A stretch of DNA of 8,440 nt, from NCBI GenBank assembly GCA_023251415.1, contig JAHEYX010000120.1, positions 1 to 8,440 of the forward strand, read 5' to 3'. A program made the position numbers and the translations under genes. This DNA comes from Chitinophagales bacterium (GTDB lineage: Bacteria; Bacteroidota; Bacteroidia; Chitinophagales; CAIODY01). Under the pieces are notes generated by a model that was not told where the DNA came from, did no database searches, and saw only the letters and a program-made list of their open reading frames with translations. Below, one piece after another: positions 1 through 6,870 of this stretch; the first letter of the stretch is position 1, and the number at the start of each line of letters is the position of its first letter.

Positions 1-395
1 TTATTGCCACTGCTACTTATCTGAAAGACAGCTTAATTCATTCAAAAGCATTTAACGAAAATGGAACCGTAAAAACCGATAGTACAGTAAAGTGCTGTTC
101 TGCTCGATTTGGCACTGAAATCAATTCCTTGGCTAATTATGTGAGTCGTCATATGAAGTATCCCGAATTTGCGGTAAAAGAAAAAATAGAATCAGAAGTG
201 CTTGTTTGTTTTGTGGTTGGGCCGGGCGGAGAAATTACAGATGTTAATACCCCTTTCTCTAATCATTTTAGTATTGAAGAGGCTGCTCGTGAAGCTATTC
301 AAAACCTGCCCGAAGAAGTTTGGGAACCCGCTAATGTAAACGGTTTCCCTTTGCCTGATTATTTTGAATTTACCATCAACTTCAAATTGAAATAA
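1..395 (+). CDS. C-terminal part of a TonB-domain protein (5' end outside window)
   Basis: The frame ending at the TAA at 393-395 is open back to the left edge of the window (first full codon at 3), so the gene starts upstream. A TTG at 129 could be read as a start but it lies inside the open frame and I do not use it. The last ~90 residues match the TonB C-terminal fold: a segment LANYVSRHMKYPEFA, then a strand ending FVVGPGGEITDV, a helix with EEAAREAIQNLPEEVWEPA, and the closing NGFPLPDYFEFTINFKL. In Bacteroidota this domain is fused to many N-terminal parts. Those proteins either transmit proton-motive energy from ExbB/ExbD to outer-membrane receptors or have unknown roles. The preceding YLKDSLIHSKAFNENGTVKTD weakly resembles YwqK/MORN-type repeats, which often precede such domains. 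The domain call is solid. The role of the whole protein cannot be judged from the fragment. Confidence 0.8.
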   Translation, partial: IATATYLKDSLIHSKAFNENGTVKTDSTVKCCSARFGTEINSLANYVSRHMKYPEFAVKEKIESEVLVCFVVGPGGEITDVNTPFSNHFSIEEAAREAIQNLPEEVWEPANVNGFPLPDYFEFTINFKLK

Positions 396-449
396 ACGAG
401 GCGCGATTCCAACGTAACGCTGTTAATTAAACTTCCTTCGCTTTACGTA

Positions 450-488
450 AGTGTTGCTTGCATTGGATGCATTGCAACTTTCAACACT
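450..488. repeat. Nested inverted repeat (hairpin)
   Basis: AGTGTTG (450-456) and CAACACT (482-488) are perfect 7-bp inverted arms. Inside them a second, mutually exclusive hairpin can form: GTTGC (453-457) with GCAAC (474-478), stacked over TGCAT/ATGCA with a TGG loop. No U-tract follows, so this is not a classical terminator. It could be an mRNA 3' structure or a remnant of a dispersed repeat. Confidence 0.4.
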
Positions 489-672
489 AGCTTGCTGCAT
501 AAACAACTTACGCTGTTTACAATCAACAAGCTATGCTCAACCAATTGCAACAGCTTTGCTGCACCGCCTACACATTTCAATTGATTGGCAGCCTATTGTT
601 AGTGATTGACTATGGCCTTTTATGCTGCACCAACAATTAACCTTAGCATAACTCCCCGCCTGCACTTCTGCT

Positions 673-702
673 TTACCAACATTACTATTTATTGTATATT
701 AG
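673..702 (+). promoter_or_regulatory. Possible Bacteroidota promoter of the T9SS gene
   Basis: TATATTAG at 695-702 matches the -7 consensus TAnnTTTG at all defined positions but one. The -33 region about 20 bp upstream (TTA near 673) is poor. Transcription would start near 709-712, giving a very short leader before the ATG at 720. That agrees with choosing 720 over the upstream ATG at 606. Confidence 0.35.
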
Positions 703-719
703 CAAACACAATTTTGCTT

Positions 720-2690
720 ATGAAACCTTTGCTATCCCTCTTCGCTTTATTAGCTTTAACCTTCAACAGCTTTGCTCAAAACACTCAAGATATTTGCGTG
801 CCCGTTAAAGTAAGTGCTACTTATTCGCCCAACAAACAAATCAATATCACTTGGCCCAGTAATGCCAATGCCACCAGTTATAAGATTTACAAAAAAGCCA
901 AAACCGATTTGTTTTGGAACGCACCCGCTATGATTAATGGCACTGCATCAGGCTATAGCGATTTGCAAGTAGTGCCCGGCGAAACCTACGAATACCAAAT
1001 AGAACTAAACCAAAGTGTAGTACCTGCACAAGCCTTCACTTACATTTATGCCGGCTTAGATGCTGCCCCTACGCATTACCGCGGTAAACTGATTTTATTA
1101 ATCGACAATAATTATGCTGCCCCATTAAGTGCCGAATTAAAAACCCTTGAAACCGATTTAATCAGCGACGGTTGGTTAGTGCGCAAAGCTTATGCACGAC
1201 GCAACATGCCCGTTGATAGCGTGAAACAACTGGTGAGCGCCATCTATGCTTCGGAATACAGTGTCATGAACAGCTTATTGATAGTAGGTCATGTGCCCGT
1301 GCCTTATAGCGGCAACTTAAACCCCGACGGTCACCCCGATCATTTAGGCGCCTGGCCTTGCGATGTGTACTACGGCGATATTGACGGCAACTGGACCGAT
1401 AACAGCGTGAACAACGTTAGCGCTACACGTCCGCAAAACCAAAACAGCATAGGCGACGGAAAATTTGATAACTCCACCATCCCCAGCGGTACCGAACTTA
1501 ACACTGCCCGCATCGACTTATACAACATGCCTTCATTTGCCCTTAGTGATACCGAATTGGTGCGTCAGTATTTAGTAAAAGACCACAACTTTAAATACGG
1601 TAACACCACCTTTAAAAAGCGCATGCTCATCGACGATAATTTTGGCTACTTCAGCGGCGAAGCATTTGCACAAAACGGATGGCGCAATGGTTATGCTTGC
1701 CTTGGTCCCGACAGTATTTTTTCGGGAGATTATTTTACCGACCTCAATACCAAAGATTATTTATGGTCGTACGGTACCGGAGGCGGCACTTATACCAGCG
1801 CCGGTGGTGTTGGTGCAACAACAGATTACGCAACCATCCCTTTACAAAATGCTTTTACCATGACCTTTGGTTCTTACTTTGGCGATTGGGACAGTCAGGA
1901 TAATTTTTTACGTGCCCCTTTAGCCAATTCCGGAAGTGTATTAACCAACTGCTGGGCCGGTCGTCCGAATTGGTTTTTTCATTACCTGGGTTTAGGCGAT
2001 CCGTTTAGCGAAGGTATCAATGCCAGCCTCAACAATACCGTTTTGTACAGTCCGTTTAATTACGGCTCACACGGTGTACACATGGGCTTCATGGGCGACT
2101 TATCCTTACGTCAGGATTATTTTACCCCTTGCAGTACATTACAAAGTTCGGCCATCAACAACAACAGTCGCGTGCAACTCAATTGGACTGCCAACACTGC
2201 TAGCGGTGTATTAGGGTATTACTTGTACCGCAGCAGCAGCAGTTCCGATTCGTTTCAGTTAGTCAATAAAAGCTATACTACAGGCACTACTTATGTAGAC
2301 AGTTTTCCATTGCCCGGCAAAAATGTGTACCTGTTGCGCGCCGTACGTTTAGAACAAACCAGCACCGGCACTTACTACAACCTCAGCCTAGGTCGCTTCG
2401 ATTCCATACAAGGCATCACCCCTGTTGGCTTGCCAGCACTAACACCACTCGAAGCCAACCTCTATCCCAACCCTGCAAAAAGCCAAGGACAATTAAACCT
2501 ACGCCTTAACCAAATCAGCAGCGGCACTATTACCTTATACAATAGCCTGGCACAAGTACAATGGCAACAAAGCTTCAACAACAGCAAACAACTCAGCCTC
2601 AACTTACCCCAACTACCCGCCGGCATCTACCACCTACACATCCAAACCCCCAAGCACAACAAACTGCTAAAGGTATACATCAGCGAATAA
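720..2690 (+). CDS. Secreted gingipain-like (C25 fold) protein with T9SS sorting tail, probably catalytically inactive
   Basis: This 656-residue protein is exported by Sec and then across the outer membrane by the type IX system. The start at 720 gives a signal peptide (MKPLLSLFALLALTFNSFAQ, cleavage near residue 20). A fibronectin-III-like domain follows at about 25-120 (INITWPSNANATSYKIYKKA). The core, about 125-480, contains LLIVGHVPVPY and a DGHPDHLGAWPCDVYYGDIDG stretch and resembles the caspase-like fold of peptidase family C25. At the expected catalytic segments I read SYGTGGG (350-356), where gingipains have YTGHG, and FGSYFGDW with Ser385, where RgpB has ACVNGDF. Both His and Cys therefore appear replaced. 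A second Fn3-like domain (about 482-570) precedes a type A sorting domain (577-656) with YPNP at 582-585 and the terminal LPAGIYHLHI...LLKVYISE. It is probably surface-anchored or released. The role is unknown: a pseudo-peptidase, or an enzyme with a different nucleophile. The sorting-domain call is firm and the C25 call moderate. Confidence 0.8.
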   Translation: MKPLLSLFALLALTFNSFAQNTQDICVPVKVSATYSPNKQINITWPSNANATSYKIYKKAKTDLFWNAPAMINGTASGYSDLQVVPGETYEYQIELNQSVVPAQAFTYIYAGLDAAPTHYRGKLILLIDNNYAAPLSAELKTLETDLISDGWLVRKAYARRNMPVDSVKQLVSAIYASEYSVMNSLLIVGHVPVPYSGNLNPDGHPDHLGAWPCDVYYGDIDGNWTDNSVNNVSATRPQNQNSIGDGKFDNSTIPSGTELNTARIDLYNMPSFALSDTELVRQYLVKDHNFKYGNTTFKKRMLIDDNFGYFSGEAFAQNGWRNGYACLGPDSIFSGDYFTDLNTKDYLWSYGTGGGTYTSAGGVGATTDYATIPLQNAFTMTFGSYFGDWDSQDNFLRAPLANSGSVLTNCWAGRPNWFFHYLGLGDPFSEGINASLNNTVLYSPFNYGSHGVHMGFMGDLSLRQDYFTPCSTLQSSAINNNSRVQLNWTANTASGVLGYYLYRSSSSSDSFQLVNKSYTTGTTYVDSFPLPGKNVYLLRAVRLEQTSTGTYYNLSLGRFDSIQGITPVGLPALTPLEANLYPNPAKSQGQLNLRLNQISSGTITLYNSLAQVQWQQSFNNSKQLSLNLPQLPAGIYHLHIQTPKHNKLLKVYISE

Positions 2691-2701
2691 TTAAAACCAC
2701 T

Positions 2702-2756
2702 TCCCCCCTCACAAAAAAAGCCCATCCTTGCGATGGGCTTTTTTTGTGAGGGGGGA
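2702..2756. terminator. Very long bidirectional hairpin terminator
   Basis: Two perfectly complementary arms (2702-2726 and 2732-2756) form a 25-bp stem around a 5-nt loop, CTTGC. The core is a textbook terminator on both strands: an A7 run, GCCCATC, the loop, GATGGGC and a T7 run. The outer 10 or so bp (CCCCCCTCAC paired with GTGAGGGGGG) extend the stem beyond what termination requires. It begins 12 bp after the stop of the T9SS gene and sits at the switch to AT-rich sequence. Confidence 0.92.
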
Positions 2757-2853
2757 GGAAAATTAAAGTAGATTTTACATATTCATTTATTTTTTATATT
2801 TTTATTACCCAAGTATATTGTTTAAATTTATATTTACAAAGTATATAGTTAGT

Positions 2854-2861
2854 TTAATTTG
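2854..2861 (+). promoter_or_regulatory. Possible -7 box for the hydrolase-oxidase operon
   Basis: TTAATTTG at 2854-2861 differs from TAnnTTTG at one defined position. The -33 region is only T-rich, around 2831-2836. Transcription would begin near 2868, leaving a leader of roughly 75 nt before the ATG at 2944. The surrounding 2757-2943 stretch is extremely AT-rich, so chance matches are likely. Confidence 0.3.
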
Positions 2862-2943
2862 AAGCATAACGTATTCTAAAAGTGGTAAATTATTTATTTC
2901 TGGAGTAAAACCGAAAATCCAATAAAGAGTAGGTAACAATAAA

Positions 2944-4533
2944 ATGGCACAATCCAATTTAGACTTCTTTAATGATCACTTTCAAAAATGTGAAAATCAT
3001 GACACTTGGACCGATCATGTAAGTTATAGATATGTTAGAATTTTAAAAAAATTTAATAGTGAACCTTTTGGAAATATATTTTTAAATACCATTAAAGATT
3101 GGATAGAACCAATAATAAAAGAAGATGAAAATAAATTAATAGAAAAAGAATATAACTATAACCTCAACAAAAGATTTCTGTTAAGATTTTATTTGCCAAT
3201 TGATGCAATGACCGTTAAAAAAAACGTGAATGATAAAAGTCCGCAAATCAAGAACATTATTATTATGGTAAATGGACTTGATGAATTTGGAGATAGATTT
3301 TTAAAACAGTATGATCATTTGGGTGCCTTTTTTGCAGAACAGAACATTGCATCTGTTTTACTTTCTACACCATTCCATTTACACCGTTCAGTTAAAGAAA
3401 TTGAAACAATAACTACTTTAAATCCTGATTCAACCCCTTCAAATGACGTAAAAATAAGTGAACGAATAGTAAAGCCTTCGAAGTATATAATGGAAAATTC
3501 AAGTAACATATTTTTACACTATCAACAAACTATAAATGATTTAGAAAAATTGGTTCATAAAATTAAAGGTAGAAATTATTTAAATAATCAAGGGGATATG
3601 AATGATTCTCCTTATTCAAGTGATGCAGATGAATTGTTCTATTCGAATTTATTCAATGATGAAACCAAAGTATCATTACTAGGGTATTCTCTTGGTGGCT
3701 TAACCTCATTAGGTGCATTCTTAACAAAAAATGAATTATATGATAACTTAATACTTTTTAATGCTCCTGGTGATCTAAGTAAAGCACAACCGAGACAAAT
3801 TAATATAAATAAGGAAACATGGGCAAAAAGATGTTATGAATTACAAAGTTCATTGCTTCAAACAAAACTTAGAAAGCAGGCAAATCTATTAGGCTTTGAA
3901 GCTAGTGTTGAGAATTTTATTCGCTTGTATGCAGGGAAGATTCATCCATCATCTGAAATGAATGATATAATTAAAGCCAGGAAATTAGATATTATGCAAA
4001 TTATAAGTGGTAATGATAAAGTTGTTGATAAAGAACCATGGGATAAATATTTCACAGAGCCTAACGGTGAACTTACTAATGTTATAATATCACAATATAT
4101 TTTTCCTAACGTTGGTCACAATTTAATGGAAGAATCTAGTGGTTCAGAACTAATGCCCAAACTTGCTCAATTAATAACAGACCAAATACTTACAGGAGGC
4201 TTGACACATTTTCAAGAAAAGGATATAAAAGACGATTTAAAAGACATTCTGTCACTAACAGATAAATACAAAGAATATAAATTAAACAGTGAAAATGCTG
4301 AAAAGAATAATAGTGATTTAACAATTGAAGAATTCGAAGAGAAGCATTTTAATGCATTAATTAATGATATCATTCAAAAACATCGTGAACTAAAAAAAAC
4401 AGATGGTACTCCTAAGTTTACTGAAGAAGATATTTATACTAAAGTCAAAACATTTCAAAAACTTTATATTCTATCAAAATATTATAACCCTCAATTTAAT
4501 TCATTTCTTTACGAGATTTTAAAAAATAAATAA
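2944..4533 (+). CDS. Alpha/beta hydrolase with helical C-terminal extension
   Basis: This 529-residue protein has no signal peptide and is therefore likely cytoplasmic. It carries a recognisable alpha/beta-hydrolase core. Strand IIIMV leads into NGLDEFG (N110-G111), the usual place of the HG oxyanion motif. The nucleophile elbow is GYSLGG with Ser249. The acid is probably Asp358 in ISGNDKVVD, and the base His392 in FPNVGHN. The order and spacing fit a working Ser-Asp-His triad for ester, amide or thioester hydrolysis. The substrate cannot be read from the sequence. The layout of the segment from NGLDEFGDRF to ASVLLSTPF loosely recalls the ABHD18/DUF2048 branch, but this is a weak impression. 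Residues ~1-95 and ~410-529 are charged, Lys/Glu-rich and probably helical, and lie outside the core. The gene is AT-rich like its partner 5 bp downstream, so the two are almost certainly co-transcribed. The start codon sits in an A-rich context without Shine-Dalgarno, as usual for the phylum. Confidence 0.8.
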   Translation: MAQSNLDFFNDHFQKCENHDTWTDHVSYRYVRILKKFNSEPFGNIFLNTIKDWIEPIIKEDENKLIEKEYNYNLNKRFLLRFYLPIDAMTVKKNVNDKSPQIKNIIIMVNGLDEFGDRFLKQYDHLGAFFAEQNIASVLLSTPFHLHRSVKEIETITTLNPDSTPSNDVKISERIVKPSKYIMENSSNIFLHYQQTINDLEKLVHKIKGRNYLNNQGDMNDSPYSSDADELFYSNLFNDETKVSLLGYSLGGLTSLGAFLTKNELYDNLILFNAPGDLSKAQPRQININKETWAKRCYELQSSLLQTKLRKQANLLGFEASVENFIRLYAGKIHPSSEMNDIIKARKLDIMQIISGNDKVVDKEPWDKYFTEPNGELTNVIISQYIFPNVGHNLMEESSGSELMPKLAQLITDQILTGGLTHFQEKDIKDDLKDILSLTDKYKEYKLNSENAEKNNSDLTIEEFEEKHFNALINDIIQKHRELKKTDGTPKFTEEDIYTKVKTFQKLYILSKYYNPQFNSFLYEILKNK

Positions 4534-4538
4534 CCTTT

Positions 4539-6314
4539 ATGAAAAATTCAGAATCAGATATAGTAATTGTTGGCGCAGGTATTTCAGGTTTATATTGTAG
4601 TTGGAAGTTATTAAAAAAAGACCCCAACATAAAAATAACCTTATTAGAGCGATCCAACCGTATTGGAGGCAGAATAGAATCAGTTAAGCTCAATGGATTT
4701 TTTGCTGAATTCGGTCCAATGAGATTTGAAAGAAGACAACTGCAGTTTAAAGAAATAGGTGGTCAAGTGAAATTTCAAAATTTATTAGACGAATTGGATA
4801 TGAATAACCTCAATTATATTGACAAGTTTGTTCCTTATTCGACTGAAATCATTGACTTATCGAAATATTCCTTAACGAATAGTGAGCGTGTTTGCACGGA
4901 TGCTAAGCAACTAATGAAGTTAGGAATATATAGGCTTCTTGAAAATTACAGAATTACTGTTTCAAAGAAAGAAAGGTATTTTGTTTATAATGAAATAGAT
5001 CATATTAATAACAAGACTTGGATCAACAATTTGACAGAAGAAGACTTCAAACATATGAGACGCGAAGCAAAATATGTAAATAGAAGGCGTATCAATAAAG
5101 TTAAAGAAAATAATGAAAATAATGAAGACTTTACAACTTTCCCTTACACAATCGAGCTATATAAATTAGGTATTTGGAACGCTTTAAGTTACGTGCTTTC
5201 ATATGATGCAATAAAAGTCATTAAGGACAATGGTAATTTCTATCATTTATTAAATGAGAATCCTAATGCAATTGAATGGATAATCTTTTGGTTAAGAGGA
5301 TTTAATGAAAAGGATGAACTATATACAATAAAAGGAGGTGTAAGTCAAATTGTCAATAAACTGCATAATAAATTACTACAGTTTAAAGACAGATTTAAGC
5401 TTATTAAAGGAGTTGAAGTTTCAAAGTTAGAACAGACTGAATCAAAAGCCAAAATATACTTTAATAATTCACAAGACTCAATAATTGCAAATCACGTTAT
5501 TCTAACTATACCTAAAGAGCCCTTATTGAAATTAAATGATTCATTAACTGAAGTGCATAATGAAATTGAATCAGTTTTTGGATTTCCTCTTTTAAAGTGT
5601 TTCTATGTAGTTGAAAATCCATGGTGGAATGAAAATACACCTGTTCATACAAGAGCATCTTCTATTCCTGCAAGAGAAATTCATTATTCAAATGCAAGGA
5701 ATAGTAAAAGCAATAGCAATGAAGGAATGGTTTTATTATATATGGATAGACCCTATAGAGAATATTGGACAAATTATGTTAAAGATAAAGCTGTACAAGA
5801 AAAAGCAGAAATATACAATTCTGAATGTCAACGAATAGATAATGAAACGTTATTACCCATTCCAGTAAAAGATGGTTTGCCACCACCTGCAAAAGCACTC
5901 AAGGATGAATTCTATAAATATTTATATAGTTTAAATCAAGATAATGGCAGCAATAAAGAAGAAATGATAAAGATTATCACAGCTAATACAAGTTTAAGTG
6001 AAGAAGACAAGAAAAATAAAATAGAATATTTAGAGCAAATGGTTGATCAAAATAGTAATATGAACCAAAGGATGAAAGTGTTATATTATGGTATTAGAGA
6101 TTGGGGTAAACCACCTTATGGTGCTGCTTGTCATTCTTGGAAACCAGGTGCACAATCTTGGAAGGTTTTGGAAAAATTAAAAGCCTTTTCATTAACGAAC
6201 AATAATGAAAATAAAATTTTTCACATTTGCGGTGAAGCTTATTGCGATTACAATGGCTTTATTGAAGGCTCTTTAAGATCTTCCGATGATGTATTAGAAA
6301 CAATAATGGGTTAA
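4539..6314 (+). CDS. FAD-dependent amine oxidase (MAO / L-amino-acid oxidase superfamily)
   Basis: This 591-residue flavoenzyme is expected to oxidise a primary or secondary amine or an amino acid with O2, yielding an imine (then aldehyde or keto acid), H2O2 and possibly NH3. FAD-binding hallmarks are clear. The dinucleotide fold is VGAGISGL (G12, G14, G17). Glu37 and the RIGGR motif (41-45) follow in LLERSNRIGGRIES, then AEFGPMRF (56-63). YTIKGGVSQIVNKL and the strand VILTIPKEPLLKL are typical mid-protein signatures. The C-terminus has ICGEAYCDYNGFIEGSLRSS, the GE-x-GF-x-EG-x-xxS FAD site, with Gly565 and Glu566. The poorly conserved helical part at about 110-250 is where substrate specificity resides in this family. 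PYGAACHSWKPG (526-537) aligns with the loop that carries the flavin-binding cysteine of mitochondrial MAO. No signal peptide is seen. Placement 5 bp after the hydrolase argues for a shared pathway. The substrate is unknown: it could act in catabolism, in biosynthesis like the tryptophan oxidases, or in H2O2 production. Confidence 0.88.
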   Translation: MKNSESDIVIVGAGISGLYCSWKLLKKDPNIKITLLERSNRIGGRIESVKLNGFFAEFGPMRFERRQLQFKEIGGQVKFQNLLDELDMNNLNYIDKFVPYSTEIIDLSKYSLTNSERVCTDAKQLMKLGIYRLLENYRITVSKKERYFVYNEIDHINNKTWINNLTEEDFKHMRREAKYVNRRRINKVKENNENNEDFTTFPYTIELYKLGIWNALSYVLSYDAIKVIKDNGNFYHLLNENPNAIEWIIFWLRGFNEKDELYTIKGGVSQIVNKLHNKLLQFKDRFKLIKGVEVSKLEQTESKAKIYFNNSQDSIIANHVILTIPKEPLLKLNDSLTEVHNEIESVFGFPLLKCFYVVENPWWNENTPVHTRASSIPAREIHYSNARNSKSNSNEGMVLLYMDRPYREYWTNYVKDKAVQEKAEIYNSECQRIDNETLLPIPVKDGLPPPAKALKDEFYKYLYSLNQDNGSNKEEMIKIITANTSLSEEDKKNKIEYLEQMVDQNSNMNQRMKVLYYGIRDWGKPPYGAACHSWKPGAQSWKVLEKLKAFSLTNNNENKIFHICGEAYCDYNGFIEGSLRSSDDVLETIMG

Positions 6315-6393
6315 AGAAAACTCACTTAAAATCGAGGTTCCAATTTTATATAATTAGAAGATTTTAAACAATAAATCACTCAAAACCTGCACA

Positions 6394-6753
6394 ATGGCAA
6401 CAAGAGAAAGAATAATCGGCACAATTGTTTTTAGAAATGATGGAGATGGTTGTTTAAGCGCTAAATACTTAAATAACGGTACCAGAACCCCTTTTGCTGA
6501 TTGCTGTAAACGAATGCCAAATTCCATTGGAAATGGTTTTGTTGGAGAATATTATACCGTGTGGGTTGAAAGCCATGAGCCAAGCATTAGTGGAAATGCC
6601 AAACTAATAATTACAGAAATTGAAGATGATGGTAGACCAACCAATACCTTTAAATTGGAATGGCAGATTGGTGATACTCTACGTAATATATTTACAGGTA
6701 AAGCCATGATGTACGGTGAACTATTAGTTGGTTATTATCAGACTGAAAGCTAA
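6394..6753 (+). CDS. Small beta-rich protein of unknown function
   Basis: This 119-residue complete ORF is not a family I recognise. It has no signal peptide and no membrane segment. Predicted secondary structure by eye is a run of beta strands (IIGTIVFRND, GEYYTVWVES, AKLIITEIED, FKLEWQIG, GKAMMYGELLVGYYQT), which could form a small barrel or jelly roll. Two adjacent cysteines (DCCKRM, about residues 37-38) and a third at about 28 stand out. It lies 79 bp after the amine oxidase with no terminator between, so read-through from that operon is possible. Its G+C (18/60 and 27/60 in two counted lines) is clearly above that of the oxidase, so it may belong to the resident genome rather than to the AT-rich block. 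The N-terminal MATRERIIG in an A-rich context supports the start used. The function is open. Confidence 0.65.
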   Translation: MATRERIIGTIVFRNDGDGCLSAKYLNNGTRTPFADCCKRMPNSIGNGFVGEYYTVWVESHEPSISGNAKLIITEIEDDGRPTNTFKLEWQIGDTLRNIFTGKAMMYGELLVGYYQTES

Positions 6754-6798
6754 ATACCATTTCAATCGTTTTTGTAAACTTTTTACTATTTTTACACC

Positions 6799-6822
6799 GG
6801 TTTAAGGCTTCGGCCTTTGACC
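6799..6822 (+). other. UUCG-tetraloop hairpin upstream of the terminator
   Basis: AAGGC (6804-6808), loop TTCG, and GCCTT (6813-6817) make a C(UUCG)G tetraloop hairpin, one of the most stable RNA loops. The stem extends outward to GGT/ACC (6799-6801 with 6820-6822) over one T-T mismatch and one G-T pair. An alternative pairing of CGGCC (6811-6815) with GGCCG (6830-6834) would compete with both this hairpin and the terminator next to it. It is either the structured 3' end of the small-protein mRNA or part of a short RNA. Confidence 0.55.
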
Positions 6823-6831
6823 CTTTGTAGG

Positions 6832-6870
6832 CCGGAAACACTTTGCAAAAAGAGTTTCCGGATTTTTTTT
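6832..6870 (+). terminator. Rho-independent terminator with U8 tract
   Basis: CCGGAAAC (6832-6839) pairs perfectly with GTTTCCGG (6854-6861) around a 14-nt loop and is followed by ATTTTTTTT (6862-6870). Direction and position indicate the end of the transcript that includes the small protein gene, separating it from the CRISPR region. Confidence 0.88.

Larger units (their letters stand above)
396..719. other. Non-coding gap between the TonB-domain gene and the T9SS gene
   Basis: This is 324 bp without a convincing gene. A + strand frame is open from 606 into the next gene, but its extra 38 residues do not look like a protein N-terminus, and a signal peptide begins exactly at the internal ATG at 720. 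I see no U-tract terminator after the TonB-domain gene. The gap contains a nested inverted repeat (450-488) and a possible promoter close to 720. Nothing else is recognisable. Confidence 0.6.
2757..6393. other. AT-rich block, probable horizontally acquired segment
   Basis: Base composition drops abruptly after the 2702-2756 terminator. Hand-counted 60-base lines give 28/60 G+C at 1501-1560 in the left gene, but 13/60 at 3061-3120 and 12/60 at 4261-4320 inside the block. Codons shift accordingly to A/T-ending forms (AAA, GAA, AAT, TTA). The block contains exactly two genes, the hydrolase and the oxidase. I see no integrase, transposase, tRNA or flanking direct repeat, so the mechanism of any transfer is unknown. 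Confidence 0.6.

Noticed and set aside
606..719. N-terminal extension of the T9SS protein to the ATG at 606
   Set aside because: The extra residues do not look like a protein start, a textbook signal peptide begins at the ATG at 720, and a possible promoter lies at 673-702 inside the extension.
1597..1616. Match of spacer 9 (8364-8393) to the T9SS gene as self-targeting
   Set aside because: Only about 11 contiguous bases (AACACCACCTT) agree and the rest differs. This is expected by chance and is not a protospacer.
3315..3509. - strand ORF inside the hydrolase gene
   Set aside because: It is a shadow of the coding frame, with no own start context and no family resemblance. The + strand gene carries catalytic motifs across it.
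2944..6753. Calling the hydrolase-oxidase-small protein set an antiphage system
   Set aside because: There is no nuclease, NAD-consuming, nucleotide-signalling, kinase or membrane-pore domain in any of the three. Closeness to a CRISPR array alone is not enough.
6754..6800. CRISPR anti-repeat upstream of the UUCG hairpin, making it a tracrRNA
   Set aside because: CATTTCAATC loosely resembles part of the repeat, but the AAGCAAA and CACAA core is absent and no continuous pairing with either crRNA strand can be drawn.
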